A program made the position numbers and the translations under genes. Below, piece by piece: positions 33,305 to 42,901 of a stretch of 64,000 nt of DNA. This DNA is from Paenibacillus kribbensis (GTDB lineage: Bacteria > Bacillota > Bacilli > Paenibacillales > Paenibacillaceae): positions 3,931,501-3,995,500 of the forward strand of contig NZ_CP020028.1 in assembly GCF_002240415.1 (NCBI RefSeq), written 5' to 3'. The notes under the pieces were generated by a model. That model had not been told where the DNA came from. It saw nothing but the letters and a program-made list of their open reading frames with translations, and did no database searches. How positions within the stretch are numbered: the first letter of the stretch is position 1; each line of letters begins with the position of its first letter.

Positions 33305-34519
33305 TTAGCCTTCTTTTTTTACTTTTTCTACAAAATGGCCGATCCGATCCAGTGCTTCCGTCAGCTGACCGACAGAGGTCGCATATGAGCAGCGAAGGTA
33401 ACCTTCTCCTCCCAAACCGAACACATTCCCCGGCACAGCCGCTACCTTCGCCTCAGTCAAAAGGCGCTGCGCAAATTCATCCGAGCTGAGTCCCGTGCTT
33501 TGAATACTAGGAAAAACGTAGAAAGCTCCTCGCGGCTCGTGACATTCCAGACCAATGTCCCGGAATCCCTCTACCATTAGACGGCGACGCTGATTATAGG
33601 CTTCCACCATACGATCCTTCTCGCCCAAACCATTCCGCAAGCCTTCCAGGGCAGCAACTTGCCCCATGGAGGGCGCACACATGACGGTGTACTGATGGAT
33701 TTTGAGCATAGCAGCAATCAGGTCGGGATGCCCGCATGTATATCCAATACGCCAGCCTGTCATGGCAAAGGCTTTGGAAAAGCCACTAACGAGAATCGTA
33801 CGATCCATCATACCCGGCACAGAAGCAAAGCTGACATGCTTATCGCCATAATTCAATTCGGCATATATTTCATCCGAAATAACGATTAAATCATGCTTTT
33901 CCACGAGTTCGGCAATCGGAAGCCAATCTTCATAAGTCATCGTAGCTCCGGTCGGATTGCTCGGGTAGCATAAAATCAGCACCTTGGATTTAGGTGTAAT
34001 TTTAGCCTCCAGTGCCTCAGCGGTCAGTTTGAATTCATCCTTGGCAAATGTTTCGATACCTACCGGAATCCCGCCTCCAATCGAAGTGATTGGAGAATAT
34101 GAAATGTAGCACGGCTCAGGGACAAGAATTTCGTCGCCGGGTACGATTAATGCGCGCAAGGCAAGATCAATCGCCTCGCTGCCACCAACCGTCACAATAA
34201 TTTCCTTTTTCGGGTCATAACGGACATCAAATTGCTCATTCAGATATTCACTAATCGCTTCACGCAATTCAGGTGTTCCCGCGTTGGACGTATAGCTGGT
34301 AAAGCCTCGCTCCAACGAATAAACGCAGGCTTCCCGCATATGCCAAGGGGTGGTGAAATCCGGTTCACCTACCCCAAGGGTAATAATATCCTTGTTGCTC
34401 CCCACCAAATCAAAAAACTTGCGAATACCCGAAGAAGGGATTTCACGTACCAGCGGGGACAAATAGGAACTCATGGCTTTGTTGCTATCGGTAAATGCTT
34501 CTGATTTGAGATTCATCAT
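33305..34519 (-). CDS. Class I/II aminotransferase, AlaT/PatA type
   Basis: 404 residues, fold-type I PLP enzyme. Blocks: SGIRKFFDLVGSNKDIITLGVGEPDF, TSYTSNAGTPELREAI, SEAIDLALRALIVPGDEIL, YPSNPTGATM, ISDEIYAELNYG and the PLP lysine in LVSGFSKAFAMTGWRIGY, ending EGYLRCSYATS. Best fits the YugH (AlaT)/PatA branch. An Lrp/AsnC gene precedes it by nine bases as in the Bacillus alaRT pair, which favours an alanine-related function. AAGGAAG precedes the ATG pair. Confidence 0.88.
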   Translation of the reverse strand: MMNLKSEAFTDSNKAMSSYLSPLVREIPSSGIRKFFDLVGSNKDIITLGVGEPDFTTPWHMREACVYSLERGFTSYTSNAGTPELREAISEYLNEQFDVRYDPKKEIIVTVGGSEAIDLALRALIVPGDEILVPEPCYISYSPITSIGGGIPVGIETFAKDEFKLTAEALEAKITPKSKVLILCYPSNPTGATMTYEDWLPIAELVEKHDLIVISDEIYAELNYGDKHVSFASVPGMMDRTILVSGFSKAFAMTGWRIGYTCGHPDLIAAMLKIHQYTVMCAPSMGQVAALEGLRNGLGEKDRMVEAYNQRRRLMVEGFRDIGLECHEPRGAFYVFPSIQSTGLSSDEFAQRLLTEAKVAAVPGNVFGLGGEGYLRCSYATSVGQLTEALDRIGHFVEKVKKEG

Positions 34520-34528
34520 GATCTTCCT

Positions 34529-35029
34529 TTACGGCGAAATCATCAGACGATTATCTTCCTGATGGTCCTCAAAGATAATTCCGTCCTGCTTGTATTTTTT
34601 AAGCGTAAAATTGGTCTTGGTGGACAATACGGAGTCAATAGGTGATAGCTTTTCAGACACAAAATTAGCGACCTCACGGAGGTTGCGGCCTTCAACTTCC
34701 ACCAGCAAGTCGTATGCCCCGGACATGAGATAAACCGATTTCACTTGCGGATACAAATAGATCCGTTCGGCAATGCCTTCAAAGCCTCTTCCACGCTCAG
34801 GTGTAATCTGTACTTCAATCAAAGCAGTAACCTTCTCGTCGTCGACTTTATCCCAATTGACCACAGCGGCGTATTTGACAATCACATGCTGGTCTTCAAG
34901 CTCTTTAATTGATTTACACACATCCTGCTCGTCAACCCCCAGCAAAGTAGCCAGCAAAGTCGGTGTTCTTCTTGCATCTTCTTTTAACAATTCCAGTACT
35001 TTTAATTTCAAATCATCCAGTTCTGTCAT
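34529..35029 (-). CDS. Lrp/AsnC-family regulator, AlaR-like
   Basis: About 166 residues from ATG 35029 (MTELDDLKLKVLELL), with GGAGG eleven bases upstream. Winged HTH (RTPTLLATLLGVDEQDVCKSIKELEDQHVIVKY) followed by a RAM/ligand-binding domain (EKVTALIEVQITPERGRGF, VKSVYLMSGAYDLLVEVEG, VLSTKTNFTLKKYK). Co-transcribed with the aminotransferase. By analogy with Bacillus alaR it would control that gene in response to an amino acid. Confidence 0.87.
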   Translation of the reverse strand: MTELDDLKLKVLELLKEDARRTPTLLATLLGVDEQDVCKSIKELEDQHVIVKYAAVVNWDKVDDEKVTALIEVQITPERGRGFEGIAERIYLYPQVKSVYLMSGAYDLLVEVEGRNLREVANFVSEKLSPIDSVLSTKTNFTLKKYKQDGIIFEDHQEDNRLMISP

Positions 35030-35097
35030 TCTACATAAGGCCTCCATCAAAAGAGATTACTATACATCATACAATACGTACTTTAAACCTGCAAAGA

Positions 35098-35134
35098 AAA
35101 ACCGTCCGCCCCGGTAAACCCGGCAGACGGACGG
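35098..35134 (-). terminator. Terminator after the coat-protein genes
   Basis: Seven-base outer stem CCGTCCG / CGGACGG with an inner GCCGGG/CCCGG part and TTTTTC after it on the minus strand. Confidence 0.85.
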
Positions 35135-35172
35135 CTGTTATGGGAAATTGCTTTAAGGATGGAATGTCGCGT

Positions 35173-35559
35173 TTACATATAATAAGGGTTGTGCTGATGG
35201 GAAGGCTGGCCCTGTTGATGCATAGGCTGACCATATCCTCCTGCCGAGGACGATTTTTGCTGAATGAACTGCTGGCATTCCTGTTGTTTCTTGCGAGCCT
35301 CTTGAATCTGTTTGTCCAAATCGACGCGCAGTGCCTTGGACGAGGCAGAATACATATTGTTCTGACTCATCAGGCGATACAAATCGCCCTGCGCACGCAA
35401 TGTATCGTTCGTAAGGTCAGTGAACATCTGGCGTACAGATGAACAATTGGATTCGGTAGTCGCCGTTGTATACTCCCCAACTGTACGTTTCAAATCAGCA
35501 AGAATGGTATGGAGCAAATCTTCTGCGGGCATAAATGACATATTGTTCTGTGGATACAT
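35173..35559 (-). CDS. CotF-like spore coat protein
   Basis: 128 residues. Coat_F-type helical domain: MPAEDLLHTILADLKRTVGEY, TESNCSSVRQMFTDLTNDTL, AQGDLYRLMSQNNMYS, then a Gln/His/Gly/Tyr-rich tail ending NPYYM, as usual for coat proteins. AAGGAGG lies eight bases before the ATG. Forms an operon with the 78-residue gene just upstream; expected to be made in the mother cell late in sporulation. Confidence 0.87.
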   Translation of the reverse strand: MYPQNNMSFMPAEDLLHTILADLKRTVGEYTTATTESNCSSVRQMFTDLTNDTLRAQGDLYRLMSQNNMYSASSKALRVDLDKQIQEARKKQQECQQFIQQKSSSAGGYGQPMHQQGQPSHQHNPYYM

Positions 35560-35591
35560 CCTGTCATACCTCCTTTATGGTAAGTGCTAAA

Positions 35592-35828
35592 TTACTGCTG
35601 CGGTTGCATAGGAGCAAGCTGCTGGTGCTGTTGAAGGGCATTTAAGAGCAGGTTCATGTGGTGTTCGTGCGTTCTCGCGAACTGCAAGCAGACTTGTTGA
35701 ATGGCTGGCTGCTGAATAGACGCTGCTGTCGCCGCACATTGCTTGAGCAAAAGTTCTTCATTAGAAATGGAGTCCACGATGTACTCCAGCTCTTTGCCAG
35801 TCAAAGGTTGCATGTTCATAGATTGCAT
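35592..35828 (-). CDS. Small Gln-rich coat-associated protein
   Basis: 78 residues, helical, with LTGKELEYIVDSISNEELLLKQ followed by ATAASIQQPAIQQVCLQFAR and a Gln-rich tail. Its first helix (DSISNEELLLKQC) resembles the small companions of CotF-type proteins often found upstream of them. AAGGAGG precedes the ATG. Located 32 bases upstream of the CotF-like gene. Exact family not recognised. Confidence 0.72.
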   Translation of the reverse strand: MQSMNMQPLTGKELEYIVDSISNEELLLKQCAATAASIQQPAIQQVCLQFARTHEHHMNLLLNALQQHQQLAPMQPQQ

Positions 35829-35943
35829 AGTCTGTGCCTCCTTAAAATGTTTTGTTGCACGCTGGTTATCTTGTCCGTTTCGCGAAATACTATGTACGAC
35901 ATGTATGAGATACTACATTTTGCCTATAAGGAGCACAATTTAT

Positions 35944-37182
35944 ATGGATCTGATTAGTCGGATTACCTATTGGCAGAGTACCTTGAAGCAGACGCCGGAC
36001 TTTCCGCCTTTGGCAGAGGATTTGGATTGTGACGTACTGATCATCGGAGGCGGGATAAGTGGGTCGCTCTGCGCTCGGCTATTGAGAGAACGACAGGTAG
36101 ACACCGTGGTTATTGACAAACGCAAGCTGGTACATGGAAGTTCTTTAGCGAATACCGGATTGCTGAAACATAGCAATGATAAGACCTTGACCTCTTTCAT
36201 CCATACGTTTGGTGAGGCTAACGGCGTGCTGTTTTACCGGATGTGCAAGGATGCTCTGAATCAGTTGGAAAAGCTGGCCACCACACTGGAAATCGATCCT
36301 TACTTTATTCGACGCAGCAGCCTGTACTATGCGAGTACACCGGAGGATGTACAGATCCTGCAGGAAGAATATAAACAGCTAACCCGGTTTGGGTTCCCGG
36401 TGGAATACTGGGACGAGCCCCAGGTGGCTGCCCGGTTTCCCTTTCGAAGGCCGGCGGCATTGTACACCCACGAGGATGCCGAGGTTAATCCATTTCGGTT
36501 TGCCCGAGGATTGCTGCAATCCGCGAACCGTCTTGGTGTACGCTTGTATGAGCATACGGAAGCCAAGCATTTGGAATTTGGCGAAAATGAGGTCGTTTGC
36601 CATACCAGCGATGGAACCATTCGGGCGAAAAAAGTCATTTTTGCCACAGGATATGAAACTCAGGAGATCAAAAAGGATCGCGGAGCCATACTCGAAAGCT
36701 CTTATGCTATCGTTACCAATCCTGTTGGGAATTCATCTTTGTGGCACGAGCAGTGCCTGATCTGGGAAACCGCACGCCCCTATCTGTACATACGCTCAAC
36801 CCGGGAAGGACGTATCATTATCGGCGGTTTGGATGAGCCTGTGCTGAACTCAAACCAGCGTGAAATCAGGCTGCTGCACCAACAGAAAAAGCTGCTGCAA
36901 GCGTTACAAGAGCATTTTCCCGATGTGCCATTTCAGATTGATTATGCATGGGCTGCCGTGTTCGGCTCCTCCCATGACGGACTGCCGTATATTGGTCCGC
37001 ATCCGCGTTTCCCGAACTGTTACTTTTTAGAAGGATACGGAGGAAACGGAACGGTTACCAGCATGATAGCCGCACAGCTGTTGGCTGATGAGCTGACAGG
37101 CACACACCGACCAGAAATGGAGCTTTTTTCACTAACCCGTACCGCCAGCCCATCGCCCGATACAACGAAGCCAGTGGTTTAA
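35944..37182 (+). CDS. FAD-dependent oxidoreductase, DadA/DAO family
   Basis: 412 residues from ATG 35944, with AAGGAG ten bases upstream. FAD-binding GxGxxG in DVLIIGGGISGSLCARLL near residue 32, then VVIDKRKLVHGSSLANTG, VIFATGYET and the C-terminal GLPYIGPHP...YFLEGYGGNGTV. The family oxidises secondary or tertiary amines (glycine, D-amino acids, sarcosine); substrate unknown. Monocistronic, ending in a strong bidirectional hairpin. Confidence 0.88.
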   Translation: MDLISRITYWQSTLKQTPDFPPLAEDLDCDVLIIGGGISGSLCARLLRERQVDTVVIDKRKLVHGSSLANTGLLKHSNDKTLTSFIHTFGEANGVLFYRMCKDALNQLEKLATTLEIDPYFIRRSSLYYASTPEDVQILQEEYKQLTRFGFPVEYWDEPQVAARFPFRRPAALYTHEDAEVNPFRFARGLLQSANRLGVRLYEHTEAKHLEFGENEVVCHTSDGTIRAKKVIFATGYETQEIKKDRGAILESSYAIVTNPVGNSSLWHEQCLIWETARPYLYIRSTREGRIIIGGLDEPVLNSNQREIRLLHQQKKLLQALQEHFPDVPFQIDYAWAAVFGSSHDGLPYIGPHPRFPNCYFLEGYGGNGTVTSMIAAQLLADELTGTHRPEMELFSLTRTASPSPDTTKPVV

Positions 37183-37195
37183 TCATATGTACCGC

Positions 37196-37238
37196 GAAAA
37201 ACCTCCAGTCCACGTCTAAAGTGGACTGGAGGTTTTTA
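37196..37238. terminator. Bidirectional terminator between the DadA-like and MFS genes
   Basis: Perfect 12-bp stem CCTCCAGTCCAC / GTGGACTGGAGG with a seven-base loop, flanked by AAAAA and TTTTT. Confidence 0.93.
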
Positions 37239-37252
37239 ATTGTCTTTTCAGA

Positions 37253-38506
37253 CTATTCGGTTTGCTTGTGCCAGCGCTGTGTTTTGGAACGAGTCGCACT
37301 TTGACTTTCTTTTTGTTCCATTTTTAGTACATTTCGCATAAAAAACCATCCGCCCACCGGTACTAATGCAAGTCCAATCAGCAGCCAAATCATCGCTCCA
37401 GGAGCCTTGCTGATACTTAACACACCCAAAAAAATTAACGTTCCGGTCAATCGGCCGACCATAAGGCATAGTTCACGCAGCACAACAAGTTCCACTCTCT
37501 GATTGGCATCTCCTTTACTCGTTCCCATTAGATCAAAGCTTGCCGAGATCATAGGTATCAAGTACAGAGGCATGAACAACGAGGTGCCGATCCCCATAAT
37601 CAGCAGGGTGCTGTACTCCATACGCCATAATAACGGTAAAATCACAATGACCAGCAGCACGGCACCCAGCAGCATTCCAGCCGATCGATAGCGGGGCTTG
37701 AGCCATTTGCCGGCAGCCCAAAAGCTGAAAAATGAAACCGCCGACGTAATAAATGAAAACTGTGCCAGCTTCCACTCCTGCTTTGTCACTACATACACAA
37801 GCAGTGTAATCAGGAAGGCAAAAACACCTTCACGGATGCCCTGTGCAACAAGGGATAACGACAACGGACGCCACATACTTTCTTTTTGTGACAATCGTTG
37901 CTTAGGCTCCTTCCAATTGTATTTTCCTGTCGTTTTGCGCTTACGAAGAAAGAAACTCAGCACCACCCCCACGACATAAAATGCCAGTGAAATGCTGAAG
38001 ATCACGCGATAACCGGCATCATCCTCCATTCGGGCAATAATCCAGCCGGACAGCCAAGGACCCACAATGCCAGAAAATGAGCCCAGCAAGCCCACCCAGC
38101 CGTTAAAATGATCACGGCTTACCCGGTCTGTGACTTCGAAAAAAATCACATTAAACGCCAGCCAAAATAAACCCAGCGCTGCCCCCAACAACATCCCGAG
38201 CGGCCATATGTAGTTTACAGCCTGCGGTCCCGTGTATAATACGACCAAATAAAATAAGCCGGACATGGCGGTCCCTACGCGCAGAGCATTCATTTTGTTA
38301 TGTTCCTTGACCCATTTTCCAGCCACCCAGACCATAATTCCCAGCGCAATTTGCTGGCTGACATTAAACCAACCGATCATTGCGTAGTCCTGCCTGCTTT
38401 TCCACAAATACACGTTAAGAAAAGTGCCGGACAAAGCTGCTGCAAAGACAAACAATCCATTCAGGCTTAGCAGCAGAATGGATTGTCCGTTTAGGTTTGA
38501 TTTCAA
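37253..38506 (-). CDS. MFS transporter
   Basis: 417 residues with about 12 hydrophobic segments and a charged central loop (RKRKTTGKYNWKEPKQRLSQKE) near residue 200, the usual two-times-six arrangement. TTG at 38506 (KSNLNGQSILLL) is preferred because AGGGGGAA lies six bases upstream; the ATG at 38536 has no site. No substrate motif recognised. The C-terminal tail is basic and hydrophilic. Single gene. Confidence 0.8.
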   Translation of the reverse strand: MKSNLNGQSILLLSLNGLFVFAAALSGTFLNVYLWKSRQDYAMIGWFNVSQQIALGIMVWVAGKWVKEHNKMNALRVGTAMSGLFYLVVLYTGPQAVNYIWPLGMLLGAALGLFWLAFNVIFFEVTDRVSRDHFNGWVGLLGSFSGIVGPWLSGWIIARMEDDAGYRVIFSISLAFYVVGVVLSFFLRKRKTTGKYNWKEPKQRLSQKESMWRPLSLSLVAQGIREGVFAFLITLLVYVVTKQEWKLAQFSFITSAVSFFSFWAAGKWLKPRYRSAGMLLGAVLLVIVILPLLWRMEYSTLLIMGIGTSLFMPLYLIPMISASFDLMGTSKGDANQRVELVVLRELCLMVGRLTGTLIFLGVLSISKAPGAMIWLLIGLALVPVGGWFFMRNVLKMEQKESQSATRSKTQRWHKQTE

Positions 38507-38626
38507 TGCAGTTCCCCCTAACCGAAAATCACCCATCAGCTTATGACATACAAGTCAGCTTGCTTTAAGATTTCTTCGATTTAAGATGCCCCTATCAAGC
38601 TAGGGACTATCCGGGGAGTTAACTAT

Positions 38627-39340
38627 TTAATTGTTGGAAATACCGCTGAGCTTCTCCAGCATCCGCAGTCGGTCATCCTCTGAAAGCGTCTGCTGAACAT
38701 GGAAGCAGCTCGGACACACATAAACATTTAAGACAAACGGCAGATCCAGAACAGGTCGGCCAAGCGCAGGAGAGAGCGACGGTTCAAAGCCTTCTCCGGT
38801 TACAGTTTGCGATCCCGCATGCAGCATATATTCACCGCACTGGGAGCATTCAAGAACTTCATCCTGTCCATCCAGTATTTGTTCAGCGCCTTGCTCATAA
38901 GCCATCAAATCCGCACCGCTTTCTTCAAATTTTTGCAGGGTGTGCAGCACAGGCAGCTTATGAAGCTCATTGTCCTGCAACAATGGGGCGCCCTCTGGCT
39001 TTTCAACTACCGCTTCATCCTCGGCTTCATATAAAATATCCTGCTCCTCATCATCGCCAAGCTGAATGCTCAGTGTACGATAGCCCTTTAATGCTTCCTT
39101 CTCATGAGAATGGAGCAATGAGCTGCCAGATGCAGCATGATCGTGTTTTGTATGCTCGTGCCGATGCTCAGGTGCATGTCTGTGTACAGACGCAGAAGCC
39201 GACTCTGCCTCATCTTCATCATCATTTATGTCTGAGTATCCCTTCAGGTCATTATGGCAATAAGGACACTCTTCTTCAGGGCCCAGTTCTTCATCCCAAA
39301 TAATTTCCATGCTACACCATGGACAAATAGTCATTTCCAA
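38627..39340 (-). CDS. Zinc-ribbon protein with a histidine-rich central segment
   Basis: 237 residues. N-terminal zinc ribbon (ICPWCSMEII...CPYCHNDL), an acidic stretch (DINDDEDEAESASAS), then a His-rich run (VHRHAPEHRHEHTKHDH) and a C-terminal second pair of CxxC motifs (LECSQCGEYM and YVCPSCFHVQQTL). Likely binds zinc or another transition metal. I know no function. Start is TTG 39340 or ATG 39334; AAGGA lies ten bases before the TTG. Downstream of the DUF350/mutS2 genes on the same strand. Confidence 0.72.
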   Translation of the reverse strand: MEMTICPWCSMEIIWDEELGPEEECPYCHNDLKGYSDINDDEDEAESASASVHRHAPEHRHEHTKHDHAASGSSLLHSHEKEALKGYRTLSIQLGDDEEQDILYEAEDEAVVEKPEGAPLLQDNELHKLPVLHTLQKFEESGADLMAYEQGAEQILDGQDEVLECSQCGEYMLHAGSQTVTGEGFEPSLSPALGRPVLDLPFVLNVYVCPSCFHVQQTLSEDDRLRMLEKLSGISNN

Positions 39341-39395
39341 GCTTTATCATCCTTCCGTTCCCAAGCGTATACCAAGCTTTAGTATACAGGATGTG

Positions 39396-39815
39396 TCAAG
39401 TCACACTAGCACCAATGACATAAGATAACGATATCGAAATAATCATGGAGAACAAGCCGACAGCGCGGTTATCCTCTTTAATCTCCTGATCGATAGAAAA
39501 TACCGGTGTCAGAAACTCAAACAGAAAATACGCCGCAAGCAGCAGTAAAAAGCCAACGAACGACCAAATCATCGTATCATACACACTGGATTTGGCTTCC
39601 ATGGCAAAGCGGAGCACGTTGCAGATGCCGAACATTTTCCCGCCCGTAGCCATCGCTACCGAAATATTTCCACGCTTGATCTCTTCCCAGCATTTATAGC
39701 GGGTTACGAGCTCAAAGCATGACAAAAATACAATCAGCTCCAGCACCGCCACCGAGAAATAGCCCAGCATCATTCCCAACGGATGTGACAGCAATTCATC
39801 AATCGCCATCTTCAC
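39396..39815 (-). CDS. DUF350 membrane protein (YshE-like)
   Basis: 139 residues with four hydrophobic helices: GYFSVAVLELIVFLSCFELV, VAMATGGKMFGICNVLRFAM (with the conserved Gly/Ala-rich core), WSFVGFLLLLAAYFLFEFL and FSMIISISLSYVIGA. DUF350 proteins sit after mutS2 in Bacillus (yshE), the same order as here. Function unknown. Start GTG 39815 is six bases after GGGAGG; ATG 39809 is possible. Confidence 0.85.
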   Translation of the reverse strand: MKMAIDELLSHPLGMMLGYFSVAVLELIVFLSCFELVTRYKCWEEIKRGNISVAMATGGKMFGICNVLRFAMEAKSSVYDTMIWSFVGFLLLLAAYFLFEFLTPVFSIDQEIKEDNRAVGLFSMIISISLSYVIGASVT

Positions 39816-39869
39816 TTCGTCCCTCCCGTTCTACTGAGCATTACCGGCAGAAGCCGGCAGACCCGTAGC

Positions 39870-42236
39870 TCATTCCAATTCAGCAACAGTTACCCCTGTG
39901 CCGCCTTCATTGTAATTGCCAATGCGGTAGCTTTTCACATGCTTATGTTTGCGAAGATATTCCTGAATGCCGGTGCGCAAAACCCCCGTGCCTTTGCCAT
40001 GAATAATGTGAACCTGACCGAGATTGGCTAAAAATGCTTCATCCATGAAGCGATCTACCTCGATTAGAGCTTCCTCGACATTCGCTCCCCGAAGATCAAG
40101 CTCATTGCGTACATTATCATCTCTCGTTCGTTTGACGCCTGTGACTGGCTTTTGGACCCTTGGTGCAGGCGTTTGGGCAGGCTGCAGCAGCTCCAAATCA
40201 TCCAGACTGACCTTCATTTTCATGATACCCAGTTGAACGACAGCTTCCTTGCTTCCAGACAGTTCGACCACGTGGCCTTTTTTATTCAGACTATGAACAG
40301 TTACCTCATCTCCGGCCATAATAGAACGAGTCCGCGTAGCAGCACGTTTGACCGTGTTCTTCTTGCGTTGCTTAGGTTCAGCCTCATCCAGCTCTTTACG
40401 GGCTGCAATCAGCTTATGCTCCTTAACAGAAGCTCCTTCTTCCTGAGCCAGTTTGCGTAAATCGCTAATGATCTTCTCTGCTTCGCTACGAGCCTTATCT
40501 ACTAGAACTCTTGCTTCATCCTCTGCTTTTGCCAGCATACGGTCCCGTTGTGACTCCAGCTTATCCAGCTCAGTCTGGTGACGGCTGCGCAATGCTTCCA
40601 TTTCCCTACGCAGCTGCTCGGCCTTTTCCCGTTCCTGCTCAGCCGTCAAACGGTTCTGCTCCAGCGACGCAATCATGTGCTCGACGCGCTGATCTTCTTC
40701 CGTTACCTCGCCACGGGCATAGTCTAAAATACGGTTCGACAAGCCCAATCGCTCGGCAATGGCAAAAGCGTTGCTTCGTCCAGGTACACCGACCAAAAGA
40801 CGATAAGTAGGACTTAATGTAGCGACATCAAACTCCATGCTTGCATTAATGATTCCTTTGCGCTCATAGGCATACGCCTTCAATTCACTATAGTGAGTCG
40901 TCGCAACCATACGGCAACCCATTGCATGCATATGCTCCAAAATCGATACAGCCAGCGCCGAGCCTTCCGCCGGATCTGTTCCTGCTCCCACCTCATCAAG
41001 CAACACAAGGCTTTTAGGTGTCATATTTTTCAGAATGCTAATGATGTTGGTCATATGGCTGGAAAAGGTACTCAAATTCTGCTCAATGCTCTGCTCGTCA
41101 CCAATATCCGCATAGATGGCATCAAATACGCATAACTGACTTTCATCCTCAACAGGTACAAAAAGTCCTGACATCGCCATCAAGCTTAGCAGACCGATGG
41201 TCTTCAGGGTAACTGTCTTCCCCCCTGTATTCGGTCCCGTAACGATAATGGAGGTGTAGGAATTGCCCAGCTCCACATCAATGGGAACGACCTGCTCCAA
41301 CGGGATTAGAGGATGTCTGCCTTTTTTCAGCTTCAAGTATCCGCGATCATTCATCAAAGGCAGGGTAGCCTTCATTTCACGGGCGAGACGCGCTTTTGCA
41401 AAAATAAAGTCAAGATTGCCCAAAATGTCCACATCATACAGCAACATATCCGCTTGTTCGGCGACAAGTGCGGTCAGCTTTTGTAAAATGACTTCAATTT
41501 CACGTTCTTCTCTCAGCCGTGTTTCCCTCAGCTTGTTGTTCATAGCTACAATCGATTCAGGCTCGATAAACAGCGTTGCACCGGACCCGGATTGATCATG
41601 CACAATTCCGCCAAAATAAGAGCGGTATTCAGCCTTAACCGGAATTACAAAACGATCTCCACGAATTGTAATCAACTGATCCTGTAGCATTTTGGAGACG
41701 GTGGAGGAACGAATCATGGAATCCAGCTTTTCACGAATACGCACTTCACCTGAGCGCAGCTCCCGGCGAATTTGCGAAAGCTCTGTACTGGCGGAATCCA
41801 GCACCTCTGCGTTTTCGTCAATGCAGCCTTTAATCGAATTTTCCAAGCTTCTCTGCTCTGAAAGCTGCTCACTCCAAAACAGCAAGGTTTCGACAGGATT
41901 TTCCTCATGCAGACTTGCTACGTACACCTGTATACGACGTGCAGCCTGCACTGTAGTCCGAATGCCAAGCAGTTCCTGCGGATTCAGCGTTCCGCCAATA
42001 CGTGCGCGTTTCACCGCCGGAGTAATGTCCACCACCCCGTTAAATGAAGGCACTCCTTTGAGCCGATCAGCTGCATAGGCCTCATCCGTGCCTTTCAACA
42101 TTTTCTTGATATGCTCCAAGTCATCGCTAGGCTGTAGCCAAAGAGCTGTTTGCTGACCTGTTGCCGTTTGGGCATAGTGGCTTAGTTTATTTAGAATTTT
42201 TTGGTATTCAAGGGTTTTAAAAATTTTAGAGTCCAA
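39870..42236 (-). CDS. mutS2: MutS2 endonuclease / ribosome-rescue ATPase
   Basis: 788 residues from TTG 42236 (MDSKIFKTLEYQKIL), with AAGGAG eight bases upstream. MutS core and lever, Walker A GPNTGGKTVTLKT, Walker B LVLLDEVGAGTDPAEG, a long coiled-coil insertion (RLTAEQEREKAEQLRREMEAL), a KOW-like part, and the C-terminal Smr nuclease domain (ELDLRGANVEEALIEVDRF...HIIHGKGTGVLR). Implicated in suppressing recombination and, in Bacillus, in splitting collided ribosomes. Complete motifs. Confidence 0.95.
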   Translation of the reverse strand: MDSKIFKTLEYQKILNKLSHYAQTATGQQTALWLQPSDDLEHIKKMLKGTDEAYAADRLKGVPSFNGVVDITPAVKRARIGGTLNPQELLGIRTTVQAARRIQVYVASLHEENPVETLLFWSEQLSEQRSLENSIKGCIDENAEVLDSASTELSQIRRELRSGEVRIREKLDSMIRSSTVSKMLQDQLITIRGDRFVIPVKAEYRSYFGGIVHDQSGSGATLFIEPESIVAMNNKLRETRLREEREIEVILQKLTALVAEQADMLLYDVDILGNLDFIFAKARLAREMKATLPLMNDRGYLKLKKGRHPLIPLEQVVPIDVELGNSYTSIIVTGPNTGGKTVTLKTIGLLSLMAMSGLFVPVEDESQLCVFDAIYADIGDEQSIEQNLSTFSSHMTNIISILKNMTPKSLVLLDEVGAGTDPAEGSALAVSILEHMHAMGCRMVATTHYSELKAYAYERKGIINASMEFDVATLSPTYRLLVGVPGRSNAFAIAERLGLSNRILDYARGEVTEEDQRVEHMIASLEQNRLTAEQEREKAEQLRREMEALRSRHQTELDKLESQRDRMLAKAEDEARVLVDKARSEAEKIISDLRKLAQEEGASVKEHKLIAARKELDEAEPKQRKKNTVKRAATRTRSIMAGDEVTVHSLNKKGHVVELSGSKEAVVQLGIMKMKVSLDDLELLQPAQTPAPRVQKPVTGVKRTRDDNVRNELDLRGANVEEALIEVDRFMDEAFLANLGQVHIIHGKGTGVLRTGIQEYLRKHKHVKSYRIGNYNEGGTGVTVAELE

Positions 42237-42389
42237 CTTCACTACTCCTTTCACTTATATCTATATTATACCGAAAGCCGCAAACTTACGCTATTTGCCA
42301 ACACTGTTTTACACATAAGAAAGCTCCCTATGCCACACACTAACCTTTGTCTAACCCTGCAATTTCAAAAAAACGAAGGAGGTTATTCC

Positions 42390-42749
42390 GTGAGCATTCT
42401 TGGGCACATTGTGCGTTTCATCGTGGCCGCCCTGGTTCTGATGGTCGTAAGCTGGATCGTTCCCGGATTTAGTGTAGGCGGCTTTTGGAGCGCGCTGATC
42501 CTTGCGATTGTCATTGCCTTGATTGGTTATATTATTGAGGCCATGTTCGGTCGGCGCGTTTCTCCATTCGGACGCGGTATCGTAGGTTTTCTGGTGAGCG
42601 CTCTGGTTATCTGGGTAGCTCAATATATTGTGACCAGTGTCAGTGTTTCTGTGATGGGCGCATTGCTAGCTGCATTGGTTATCGGGATTATCGACCTGTT
42701 CATTCCGGTAACGACACCTTTTGAAGCTGGTCGTAAGGCCAAGAATTAA
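42390..42749 (+). CDS. Phage-holin-family (4TM) small membrane protein
   Basis: 119 residues from GTG 42390, seven bases after AAGGAGG. Four hydrophobic helices: IVRFIVAALVLMVVSWIVPG, FWSALILAIVIALIGYII, GIVGFLVSALVIWVAQYIV and VMGALLAALVIGIIDLFIPV. Matches the mycobacterial-type 4TM holin/YvlD-like superfamily seen as orphan chromosomal genes. Stands on the opposite strand between mutS2 and zapA, where Bacillus has cvpA and polX. Confidence 0.75.
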   Translation: MSILGHIVRFIVAALVLMVVSWIVPGFSVGGFWSALILAIVIALIGYIIEAMFGRRVSPFGRGIVGFLVSALVIWVAQYIVTSVSVSVMGALLAALVIGIIDLFIPVTTPFEAGRKAKN

Positions 42750-42769
42750 TTTTCAGTTTACACCGCGGC

Positions 42770-42813
42770 AAAGCTGTCCCAAGCAGATTTATTCTGCCAA
42801 AGGACAGCTTTTT
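42770..42813 (+). terminator. Terminator after the holin-like gene
   Basis: Ten-base stem AAAGCTGTCC / GGACAGCTTT with a 22-base loop and TTTTT on the plus strand. Confidence 0.82.
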
Positions 42814-42850
42814 GTCATACACACACCTACGGTGAATCCAATATACAAAT

Positions 42851-42879
42851 AATCCCCGGCGATAAGCAGCCGGGGATTT
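42851..42879 (-). terminator. Terminator after zapA
   Basis: Ten-base stem AATCCCCGGC / GCCGGGGATT with an eight-base loop, 23 bases after the zapA stop on the minus strand. Confidence 0.75.
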
Positions 42880-42901
42880 GCGTCACATCTATAATCCGTA
42901 T

